Below the pieces are notes generated by a model. The model had not been told where the DNA came from. It did not search any database and saw nothing but the letters and a program-made list of their open reading frames with translations. A stretch of DNA of 64,000 bases from Flavobacterium humidisoli (GTDB taxonomy: Bacteria; Bacteroidota; Bacteroidia; Flavobacteriales; Flavobacteriaceae). The stretch is taken from NCBI RefSeq assembly GCF_023272795.1, contig NZ_CP096829.1, positions 3,658,001 through 3,722,000 of the forward strand, written 5' to 3'. Numbering within the stretch: the first letter of the stretch is position 1; the number at the start of each line of letters is the position of its first letter. Made by a program: the position numbers and the translations under genes. This document shows, piece after piece, positions 1-7,296 of this stretch.

Positions 1-51
1 TTAAATCTTTTCTAATCTTCTCATCTGTGGCAAAAAAAAAACTTAAGCGAA

Positions 52-1098
52 ATGAGAAAAAATACAACAAAACAGCTCTTTTTAGCAAGTATATTATGGT
101 TTAGCTTTTATGCGAATGCGCAACAGCCGAACCCTCCTGGGCAGGTAAAAGGAAACGAAAAACCAAAAAACGAAGCCTATCTTTTTGCGCACATGACGCA
201 CAGCGATTACGGCAGACTGTATTATTCTGTTAGTTTGGATGGACTTCATTGGGAAAATCTGAACAACGGAAAACGCGTTTTTGAAGATTACAAAGGACAT
301 CCCGACATCTGCAAAGGGCCAGACGGGAAATATTATATTGCAGGAAATACAGGAGACGATGCCAAAAGCATCAATATCTGGGTTTCGGATGATTTGATTA
401 CTTGGAAAAAACACTCCGATTATACGCCAGATTTAAAAAGCACGCCAGATTATTCAAACGCTTTACAGCGAATTGGAGCTCCAAAATTATATTATGATGA
501 GCCTTCTCAAAAGTTTATCATGACTTGGCACACGCCACATTTGGAAGGAACAAAAGAAGATGGCGAACGTTATTGGGCAAGTCAGCGTACCTTGTATGTT
601 TTGTCTAAAGACTTAAAAACTTTCGAAGGAACTCCAAAACGTTTATTCGATTGGGATATGGGAACGATTGATGTTTTTATTCGTAAAGTCGGCGATTCTT
701 ATTATGCCGTTATTAAAGACGAAACCTATCCAACTTTGTATTGGACAACCGGAAAAACCATCCGAATTGCCAAATCAAAATCCCTTTTAGGACCTTATTC
801 TTTGCCCCAGCAATCTATCAGTCCAAACTTTAGAGAAGCGCCTATGCTTATTCCTTCTCCAGATGATAAAATATGGTATATGTACTACGAACAATATCCA
901 GGTGTTTCGTACGGATTATCGATCGCTGATAATCTCAACGGACCTTGGTTTCAAGCCTCTGGCTATACTTTTTTCTCAGATTGGGACAAATACAGTCTCC
1001 CAGAAAAAGTACGCCACGGCTGTATGATTACAATCTCTAAAAAAGAATATGACAGTTTGGTGAAGAAATTTGGAATTGTGAAAGATGTTAAAAAGTAA
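52..1098 (+). CDS. Secreted GH43-like five-bladed propeller glycosidase
   Basis: An exported protein of 348 residues with an N-terminal signal peptide ending near ANAQ (about residue 24). The body shows the repeated aromatic strands of the GH43/GH32-type five-bladed beta-propeller (for example LYYSVSLDG, KYYIAGN, SYYAVIKD, IWYMYYEQ). Three acidic residues sit where this superfamily keeps its catalytic set: D85 in GHPD, D207 in GTID and E262 in FREAP. This assignment is by pattern, not alignment. The likely role is trimming plant-type side chains such as arabinose or xylose in the periplasm or at the cell surface. It leads a row of exported carbohydrate enzymes on the same strand. The exact GH family and substrate cannot be set from sequence alone. 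Confidence 0.72.
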   Translation: MRKNTTKQLFLASILWFSFYANAQQPNPPGQVKGNEKPKNEAYLFAHMTHSDYGRLYYSVSLDGLHWENLNNGKRVFEDYKGHPDICKGPDGKYYIAGNTGDDAKSINIWVSDDLITWKKHSDYTPDLKSTPDYSNALQRIGAPKLYYDEPSQKFIMTWHTPHLEGTKEDGERYWASQRTLYVLSKDLKTFEGTPKRLFDWDMGTIDVFIRKVGDSYYAVIKDETYPTLYWTTGKTIRIAKSKSLLGPYSLPQQSISPNFREAPMLIPSPDDKIWYMYYEQYPGVSYGLSIADNLNGPWFQASGYTFFSDWDKYSLPEKVRHGCMITISKKEYDSLVKKFGIVKDVKK

Positions 1099-1186
1099 AA
1101 AGTGAAAAGTGAAAAAGTGAAAAGTTGAGAGGAAAAAACTCAGTCTAAAATTTTGCATTTCACATCTCACATTTCACAATTAATAA
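1099..1186. repeat. GTGAAAAGTG-type intergenic repeat
   Basis: Directly after the first stop codon come several copies of GTGAAAAGT/GTGAAAAAGT. About 40 bases later the strand-reversed partner CATTTCACATCTCACATTTCAC appears in part, so the stretch can fold imperfectly. The same wording recurs after the SDR gene at 39793-39862. This looks like a dispersed intergenic repeat, not coding sequence. Confidence 0.6.
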
Positions 1187-1210
1187 AATGGTTAGTTAAG
1201 TTAGTTTGGT

Positions 1211-1246
1211 AATTATCGGGCTTATGTGGAGATGAGCCCGGTAATT
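1211..1246 (+). other. Strong hairpin in the leader of the GH2 gene
   Basis: AATTATCGGGCT (1211-1222) pairs with AGCCCGGTAATT (1235-1246) around a 12-base loop, with one wobble or mismatch. No long T-run follows, so it is at best a weak terminator for the upstream gene or a leader structure. A second hairpin, GGCATTT-ACA-AAATGCC, lies at 1271-1287, just before the GH2 start codon. Confidence 0.5.
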
Positions 1247-1301
1247 CATTTTGATTTAGAAGAAAATCATGGCATTTACAAAATGCCTAAAAATATAGAA
1301 C

Positions 1302-3110
1302 ATGAAAAGAAAAAGCATCCTTTTTTTAGCCTTGTTATCGATGTTTGCGGTTAGTGCGCAATGGAAGCCGCAGGGAGATAAAATCAAAACCAAATGGGCA
1401 GAGCAGGTTGATCCGAATAAAACTTTACCCGAATATCCCCGTCCGATTATGGAGCGCGGCCAATGGAAAAATCTGAATGGTTTGTGGAATTATAGCATTC
1501 AAGAATTTGGAAAAGTGGCGCCTTCAAAATATGACGGGCAGATTCTGGTTCCGTTTGCAGCCGAGTCGAGCTTGTCTGGAGTGATGAAAGACGTGGGAGC
1601 TAAAAACGAACTTTGGTACGAAACACAATTTTCGATTGAATCAGGTTGGAACGGAAAAAAAATCCTTTTGCATTTCGGAGCTGTAGATTGGAAAACAGAA
1701 GTTTTTGTGAATGATGTAAAAGTCGGTTGTCATACTGGGGGATATACGCCATTTTCGTTTGATATTACGCCATTTATCCAAAAAGGAAAAAATCAGAAAC
1801 TGGTAGTAAAAGTTTGGGATCCTTCCAATGATGGGCCTCAGCCAAGAGGAAAACAAGTTAAAAAGCCAGAAGGAATCTGGTACACTCCCGTTACGGGAAT
1901 CTGGCAGACGGTGTGGATTGAACCTGTAAATGCTAAAAACATTACAGAATTAAAAACAACGCCCAATATCGATCAAAACACCATCAGCATTAAAGCTGAG
2001 GTAAATGGAGCAGAAAAAGGAGATTTGGTAGAAATTTCTGTTTTCGATAATGGAAAAGAGATTGCTAAAGAAAAAGCGGTTGTGGGTGAAAGCAATGATA
2101 TTGTTTTGAATGCACCCAAATTATGGTCGCCTGAAAGTCCGTTTTTGTATCAGACTAAAATTCGTTTAATCAGCAAAAATAAAGTGGTTGATGAGGTAAA
2201 AAGTTATTTTGCGATGCGAAAAATTTCGTCTAAACGAGATGAAAATGGAATCGTGAGAATGCAGTTAAATAACAAAGATTATTTCCAGTTTGGGCCTTTA
2301 GACCAAGGTTGGTGGCCTGACGGATTGTACACCGCACCAACAGATGAAGCTTTGAGATATGATATTATTAAAACCAAAGAATTAGGTTTTAATATGATTC
2401 GTAAACACGTGAAAGTAGAGCCAGAACGCTGGTATACGCATTGCGATCAGTTAGGAATTCTGGTTTGGCAAGATATGCCGAGTGGCGACGATCAGCCGAT
2501 CTGGCAAAACACAAAATATTTTACCGGAACAGAATTAGAGCGTTCTGCAAAATCAGAAGAAATCTACAGAAAAGAATGGAGAGAGATTATGGATCATTTG
2601 TATTCATACCCAAGTATTGTGGTTTGGGTTCCGTTTAACGAAGCTTGGGGACAATTCAAAACCGTTGAAATTACCGAATGGACGAAAAATCATGATTCTA
2701 CACGTTTGATTAATTCTGCGAGTGGCGGAAATCACTTTCAAACAGGAGATATTTTGGATTTACACAATTACCCTGGCCCAGAAATGTATTTGTACGATGC
2801 AAGAAGAGTTACGGTCTTGGGAGAATATGGGGGAATCGGACTTCCGCTAGAGGGACATTTGTGGAGAGCAAATGACAACTGGGGTTATGTTAAATTTAAA
2901 AATGCAGGTGAAGTTACCGCTGAATACATAAAGTACGCTGAAATGCTTCGAAAATACGTTAAAACGGGATTCTCGGCTGCAGTCTATACTCAAACAACCG
3001 ATGTCGAAGGCGAAGTGAACGGCTTTATGACTTATGATCGAAAAGTTGATAAGATGGATTTTAAAGCGGTAAATAAAGTCAATACAGAAGTTATAAATGC
3101 TTTGAATTAG
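1302..3110 (+). CDS. Glycoside hydrolase family 2 (beta-galactosidase/glucuronidase type)
   Basis: 602 residues with a signal peptide ending near VSAQ (residue 20). The order is the GH2 one: a sugar-binding jelly roll (about 50-205, with LNGLWNYS and VDWKTEVFVNDVKVG), an Ig-like middle domain (about 215-310) and a C-terminal TIM barrel. The acid/base is E447 in PFNEAWG and the nucleophile is E508 in VLGEYGG, both in family-typical settings. It hydrolyses a beta-linked glycoside, probably a terminal galactose, arabinopyranose or glucuronic acid. At 602 residues it is a short GH2, lacking the extra C-terminal domains of LacZ. It lies between GH43-like genes on the same strand, which suggests hemicellulose or pectin side chains as target. 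Confidence 0.87.
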   Translation: MKRKSILFLALLSMFAVSAQWKPQGDKIKTKWAEQVDPNKTLPEYPRPIMERGQWKNLNGLWNYSIQEFGKVAPSKYDGQILVPFAAESSLSGVMKDVGAKNELWYETQFSIESGWNGKKILLHFGAVDWKTEVFVNDVKVGCHTGGYTPFSFDITPFIQKGKNQKLVVKVWDPSNDGPQPRGKQVKKPEGIWYTPVTGIWQTVWIEPVNAKNITELKTTPNIDQNTISIKAEVNGAEKGDLVEISVFDNGKEIAKEKAVVGESNDIVLNAPKLWSPESPFLYQTKIRLISKNKVVDEVKSYFAMRKISSKRDENGIVRMQLNNKDYFQFGPLDQGWWPDGLYTAPTDEALRYDIIKTKELGFNMIRKHVKVEPERWYTHCDQLGILVWQDMPSGDDQPIWQNTKYFTGTELERSAKSEEIYRKEWREIMDHLYSYPSIVVWVPFNEAWGQFKTVEITEWTKNHDSTRLINSASGGNHFQTGDILDLHNYPGPEMYLYDARRVTVLGEYGGIGLPLEGHLWRANDNWGYVKFKNAGEVTAEYIKYAEMLRKYVKTGFSAAVYTQTTDVEGEVNGFMTYDRKVDKMDFKAVNKVNTEVINALN

Positions 3111-3140
3111 AGTTAAAATTTATTTCTCCCCACAGATTTT

Positions 3141-3168
3141 GCAGATTACGCTGATAAAAAAAATCTGC
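3141..3168. repeat. GCAGATT...AATCTGC inverted repeat
   Basis: GCAGATT (3141-3147) and AATCTGC (3162-3168) form a short inverted repeat in the gap between the GH2 and GH43 genes. The surrounding text (CACAGATTTTGCAGATT, AATCTGCACACTCTGCG) resembles the AATCTGC-rich stretch at 51814-51840, so this is probably a copy of a dispersed intergenic repeat. Confidence 0.45.
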
Positions 3169-3211
3169 ACACTCTGCGAGAGAAAATTCAAAGACTAATA
3201 AAAAACTAAAA

Positions 3212-4234
3212 ATGAAAAAATATCTAATCCTCTTGCTTTTCACAACGATAAGTTTTGCACAGCAAAAAACATTTACTAACCCAATCCTTCCATCTGGAGC
3301 AGATCCTTACAGCACGTATTACAAAGGCTATTATTACTACACCAATACGCTTGGAAACAAATTGGTTTTATGGAAAACGAAAGACTTGTCGGGTATTAAA
3401 AACGCAGAGAGCAAAGTGATTTGGACACCGCCCAAAAACACCAATTATTCGGCAGAAATCTGGGCGCCAGAGTTTCATATCATCAACGGAAAGTGGTATT
3501 GCTATTTCGCAGCCGATAATGGCGATAACAACAATCACAGAATGTATGTTTTAGAAAATAAATCTTCAGATCCGTTTAAAGGGAATTTCGAGTTTAAAGG
3601 CAAAATTGCGGCGAAAACTGACAAATGGGCAATTGACGGGAATGTATTTGAGCATAAAAAACAGGTTTACATGATTTGGGCAGGTTGGGCAGGCGACAAA
3701 AACGGTCAGCAGAATATTTACATTGCCAAAATGAAAAATCCGCTTGAGATTGATGGCGATCGTGTTATGATTTCTGCGCCAACAAACTATTGGGAAACGC
3801 ATGGCGCTTTGCATGATGAGGTAAATCCGTCGCAAGTAAATGTGAACGAAGGACCGCAGTTTTTGGAAAGAAACGGTAAAATTTTCATTGTTTTTTCTGC
3901 AAGCGGATGCTGGACTGATTTTTATGCTTTAGGATTGTTAAGCTTTAATGGCGGAGATAATTTGCTAGATGCGAATGCTTGGAAGAAATCTCCAGAGCCT
4001 ATTTTCAAGCAATCAGAAAAGAACAAAGTTTATGCGCCAGGACACAATTCATTTTTTAAATCTCCTGATGGAAAAGAGGATTGGATTTTATATCACGCCA
4101 ATTCAAACCCGGGAGAAGGTTGCGGAAACAAAAGGTCGCCAAGAATGCAGAAAATTGACTGGGATGCTAACGGATTTCCTGTTTTAGGCGAGCCAGTTAG
4201 TGAAGGAACGCCATTGGCTATTCCATCAAATTAA
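3212..4234 (+). CDS. Secreted GH43 arabinofuranosidase/xylosidase-like enzyme
   Basis: 340 residues, signal peptide to about ISFAQ (17). This is the clearest GH43 of the group: the base D31 lies in the N-terminal NPILPSGADPY motif, the pKa-tuning D142 in WAIDGNVF and the acid E213 in NEGPQFL. These are the three conserved acids of the family. The fold is a single five-bladed propeller without an added carbohydrate-binding module. Expected activity is release of alpha-L-arabinofuranose or beta-D-xylose from oligosaccharides. It is followed after 23 bases by the aldose epimerase, which would equilibrate the released sugars, so the two are probably co-transcribed. Confidence 0.85.
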   Translation: MKKYLILLLFTTISFAQQKTFTNPILPSGADPYSTYYKGYYYYTNTLGNKLVLWKTKDLSGIKNAESKVIWTPPKNTNYSAEIWAPEFHIINGKWYCYFAADNGDNNNHRMYVLENKSSDPFKGNFEFKGKIAAKTDKWAIDGNVFEHKKQVYMIWAGWAGDKNGQQNIYIAKMKNPLEIDGDRVMISAPTNYWETHGALHDEVNPSQVNVNEGPQFLERNGKIFIVFSASGCWTDFYALGLLSFNGGDNLLDANAWKKSPEPIFKQSEKNKVYAPGHNSFFKSPDGKEDWILYHANSNPGEGCGNKRSPRMQKIDWDANGFPVLGEPVSEGTPLAIPSN

Positions 4235-4257
4235 AAATCATTTCAAAAGATATAAAA

Positions 4258-5436
4258 ATGAAAAATATTCAAATTGCCGCAGTTTTGTTGCTGGTACTTT
4301 TCCAATTCAGCTGTAAAGACAGTAAAAAAGAAAATGCGGTTTTAAAAGAAAACACAGAAATCAAATTAGATTCAGTGAAAACGGTTTTAGAGGCCAAAAA
4401 TTTTGATACAATCATCGATGGTAAAAAAGTCACGTTGTATTGGATTGAAAATAAAGATGTGAAGGCTGCTTTTACCAACTATGGCGGACGATTAATAGGT
4501 TTGTGGGTTAAGGATAAAAACGGAAAACCGACTGATGTTGTAGTCGGTATAAATAGTGTAAAAGGCTTTAAAAACGCAACAGAACCTTACTTTGGTGCTA
4601 CAATCGGAAGAGTTGGCAACAGAGTTGCATTAGGAAAATTTACGCTCGAAGGAAAGCAATATCAGATTCCACTTAATAACGGAAAAAATGCGCTACACGG
4701 TGGTGTAAAAGGTTTTCAGGACGTTGTTTGGAATGCTGAAAAGACAAACGGGAACACCTTGGTTTTTACTTATGCTTCGCCAGATGGAGAGCAAGGCTTT
4801 CCTGGAAATCTGAATGTAAAAGTGACTTATTCGGTCACAGACAACAATGCTGTAAAAATGGAATACGAAGCGTCAACAGATAAAACTACGGTTGTCAATT
4901 TAACCAATCATGCCTTTTTCAATTTGAATGGAGAAGGAAGCGGGACAATTCTAAATCATCAATTACAAATTTACGGAGACAAATTTACGCCAGTTGATGA
5001 AGGCTTGATTCCGACTGGCGAATTGAAATCGGTAAAAAATACGCCATTCGATTTTACATCAAAACATAAAATTGGTGAAAGAATAGAAACCAATAACGAA
5101 CAGTTGAAATTCGGAAAAGGTTATGACCATAATTACGTGCTTAATACAGCGAAAAAAGATGGGTTTATTCATGCCGCAACAATTACAGGAGAAGTTTCAG
5201 GTATTACTTTAGATATTTACACAGAAGAGCCTGGAATACAATTTTATAGTGGAAATTTCATGCAAAGCAAAAACACCTTTAAATCAGGTGCTAAGGATGA
5301 TTTTAGAACTGCTTTTGCCTTAGAGACACAGCATTTTCCTGATGCGCCAAATCAGCCAAAATTCGCGCAAATAACATTAAAAGCAGGAGAGAAGTATCAT
5401 ACTGTTTCTTTGTATCAATTTTCATCTGAAAAGTAA
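4258..5436 (+). CDS. galM: Aldose 1-epimerase (mutarotase), lipoprotein
   Basis: 392 residues. The N-terminus is a lipoprotein signal (LLLVLFQFSC, lipidated C19) followed by a charged linker, so the enzyme is exported and membrane anchored, unlike cytoplasmic E. coli GalM. The galactose-mutarotase core shows IGRVGNR, NALHGG with the conserved His, LTNHAFFNLNG with the second catalytic His, and a C-terminal ALETQHFPDAPNQP carrying the catalytic Glu. It interconverts alpha and beta anomers of aldoses. Together with the neighbouring GH2 and GH43 enzymes it fits extracytoplasmic processing of released monosaccharides. Confidence 0.9.
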   Translation: MKNIQIAAVLLLVLFQFSCKDSKKENAVLKENTEIKLDSVKTVLEAKNFDTIIDGKKVTLYWIENKDVKAAFTNYGGRLIGLWVKDKNGKPTDVVVGINSVKGFKNATEPYFGATIGRVGNRVALGKFTLEGKQYQIPLNNGKNALHGGVKGFQDVVWNAEKTNGNTLVFTYASPDGEQGFPGNLNVKVTYSVTDNNAVKMEYEASTDKTTVVNLTNHAFFNLNGEGSGTILNHQLQIYGDKFTPVDEGLIPTGELKSVKNTPFDFTSKHKIGERIETNNEQLKFGKGYDHNYVLNTAKKDGFIHAATITGEVSGITLDIYTEEPGIQFYSGNFMQSKNTFKSGAKDDFRTAFALETQHFPDAPNQPKFAQITLKAGEKYHTVSLYQFSSEK

Positions 5437-5640
5437 TAAGTTTTGAGTTAGAAGTTAGCAGTAAAGAACCATTTTTTAAGGAAGATTTTAAAGCTTATTT
5501 TTTCCGAAATCAAGATGCGGATTTTTGAGTAAAATAATGGTTTTTAGCTTCAATTTCTACTATAGAGGTTTTCTATGGTACTTGTTTAACTATTTGATTT
5601 TTAGTTTTTAAATAGTATTAATTAAATAAAAAGTTTAATA

Positions 5641-6621
5641 ATGAAAATAAAAAAATATTTTAGCTTATTTGCGCTATTTTGCGTCTTTATCTGTTGTTCT
5701 CAGGAGAAAGAAACGGCTAAATATACAGTTTCAAAAGACAAACCAATCTTGTTGGCAGATCCGACGATTTTTTATGAAAATGGAGTTTATTATTTATACG
5801 GAACCACAACTGGAGATTTTCCGAACGGAGAGGGTTTTCAGGTGTACACTTCTTCCGATTTAAAAAAATGGAATGGTCAATCAGGAGCACAAAATGGTTT
5901 AGCATTTAAAAAAGGAGACGCATACGGAACGAAAGGGTTTTGGGCACCGCAGGTTTTCAAATACAACAATAAATTTCATATGATTTACACTGCCGATGAG
6001 AATATTGCCATTGCAAGCAGTGATAGTCCGCTTGGGCCATTTAAAAACGATTCTAACGCTCCAATGTTTAATTCGGGGAATCAGATCGATCCTTTCTTTT
6101 TTGTTGATCAGGATGGCAAAAAATACCTTTATCATGTGCGTTTGACCAATGGGAACCGAATTTTTGTGGCGGAACTGAAAGATGACTTGTCTGGAATTAA
6201 AGAAGAAACTTTGAAGGAATGTATTTCTGGCGTTCTTCCGTGGGAAAATACCCAGAATGTTTCTTGGCCGGTTACAGAAGGGCCAACGGTTTTGAAACAT
6301 AATGATTTGTATTATATGATTTACTCTGCAAATGATTTTAGAAATCCTGATTATGCAGTAGGTTATGCAACGGCCAAGAGTCCGCTGGGACCTTGGGAAA
6401 AAGCGACTGAAAGTCCGATAATCAGCCGAAAAGATGTTGGAATAAACGGAGTAGGTCATGGTGATGTTTTCTATGATAAAAACGGAAAAATGAAGTATGT
6501 GCTGCACACGCATTTTAGCAATAGCGGTGTGTCTCCAAGAAAAACAGGAATAATCGATATTGATTTTGAAGGAAATAAAATCAAAGCAGATGCTAAAAGT
6601 TTTATTTTATTGAAAGAATAA
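5641..6621 (+). CDS. GH43-family glycosidase, probable lipoprotein
   Basis: 326 residues starting with a hydrophobic segment ending in FICCSQ (C18/C19), a probable though imperfect lipobox. The propeller signature is clear: D40 in LADPTIFYENGVYYLYG, the FWAPQVFKYNNKFHMIY strand, D150 in NQIDPFFF, E213 in TEGPTVL and a late GVGHGDVF strand. Those acids match the GH43 catalytic triad. It is separated from the epimerase by 204 bases, so it may have its own promoter. A terminator at 6651 closes the carbohydrate block after it. The substrate is unknown; arabinan or xylan side chains are the usual targets. Confidence 0.82.
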   Translation: MKIKKYFSLFALFCVFICCSQEKETAKYTVSKDKPILLADPTIFYENGVYYLYGTTTGDFPNGEGFQVYTSSDLKKWNGQSGAQNGLAFKKGDAYGTKGFWAPQVFKYNNKFHMIYTADENIAIASSDSPLGPFKNDSNAPMFNSGNQIDPFFFVDQDGKKYLYHVRLTNGNRIFVAELKDDLSGIKEETLKECISGVLPWENTQNVSWPVTEGPTVLKHNDLYYMIYSANDFRNPDYAVGYATAKSPLGPWEKATESPIISRKDVGINGVGHGDVFYDKNGKMKYVLHTHFSNSGVSPRKTGIIDIDFEGNKIKADAKSFILLKE

Positions 6622-6650
6622 AACTTATGATTTTTAGGGTTGGTAACGTG

Positions 6651-6681
6651 GGCTGTCTCAAATTGAGCCAGCCTTTTTTTT
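6651..6681 (+). terminator. Rho-independent terminator after the glycosidase block
   Basis: GGCTGTCTCA pairs with TGAGCCAGCC with one internal mismatch and a short loop, followed by an eight-base T-run. It lies 30 bases after the GH43 stop codon. Confidence 0.8.
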
Positions 6682-6766
6682 AACATTTTAACCCACTTTT
6701 AACACAGATGCAATTTAAATATTGTCTATTTCAGTTCAGATTCGTACATTGTTAAAAATTACAGAC

Positions 6767-7180
6767 ATGACTAAAAAAATAGAAGATTTAATTCCGCATC
6801 GTGCTCCATTTCTCTTTGTAGATGAAATTATTTCTTATACAACAGACACAATCGTTGGTTTAAAGACGTTTACAGATAAAGATGCCTGGCTTCAGGGCAG
6901 TTTTCCTGATTTTAATTTTGTTCCGGGAACTATTTTGATCGAAGCTATGGCGCAGTGTGGCGGTGCAGGTATAAAGCTTTTAGGAATTGCAGATGGCGTT
7001 TTTGGCTTAGTTAGTTTAGATAAAGTCGAGTTTTTTGGAGGTGTTGAGTTCAATAAACTCGTTAAATTTGTGGTAAAAAACATTCGTACAAGTGAAAAAA
7101 TCATAAAGCAATCGGGTGAAGCTTTTGATGACGATAAATTGATTATGAAAGGCGAGTGGATGTGTGTGAAGCTTCAGTAG
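6767..7180 (+). CDS. FabZ/FabA-like 3-hydroxyacyl-ACP dehydratase
   Basis: 137 residues from the ATG at 6767. The in-frame TTG at 6722 is rejected because homology begins at the later methionine (KIEDLIPHRAPFLFVDEI). The hotdog-fold dehydratase motifs are visible: PHRAPFLFVD with the catalytic His, FPDFNFVPGTILIEAMAQCGG with the helix-borne acidic residue, and a C-terminal strand. It would dehydrate 3-hydroxyacyl-ACP in fatty-acid or related lipid synthesis. It stands alone here between two terminators, away from other fab genes, so it may be a paralog used for a specialised lipid. A possible promoter is TTG at 6722 and TACATTGT at 6745 with 20-base spacing. Confidence 0.8.
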   Translation: MTKKIEDLIPHRAPFLFVDEIISYTTDTIVGLKTFTDKDAWLQGSFPDFNFVPGTILIEAMAQCGGAGIKLLGIADGVFGLVSLDKVEFFGGVEFNKLVKFVVKNIRTSEKIIKQSGEAFDDDKLIMKGEWMCVKLQ

Positions 7181-7250
7181 AAAATGGAAAATAGAAAATA
7201 GAAAATAGAAGCAAGAAGAAAGAAATAAGAAATAAGAAATAAAGCAATAC
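7181..7250. repeat. Simple A/G-rich tandem repeat
   Basis: Tandem copies of GAAAATA (four) then GAAATAA (three) lie right after the dehydratase stop codon and before the terminator. It is a short microsatellite-like tract without coding potential. Confidence 0.65.
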
Positions 7251-7257
7251 GATAATT

Positions 7258-7296
7258 GAAAAACGCCCGAAGATTTGATTCTTAGGGCGTTTTTTT
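7258..7296. terminator. Bidirectional terminator
   Basis: AAAAACGCCC (7259-7268) pairs with GGGCGTTTTT (7285-7294), with T-runs on both strands. It serves the dehydratase on the plus strand and the adhesin operon on the minus strand. Confidence 0.85.

Noticed and set aside
5899..6513. 204-codon open frame on the minus strand opposite the GH43 gene
   Set aside because: It lies wholly antisense to a gene with clear family motifs, has no recognisable domain, and is explained by codon bias of the real frame.
6722..6766. TTG start adding 15 residues to the dehydratase
   Set aside because: The family match begins at the ATG at 6767, and the TTG is better read as part of a possible promoter.
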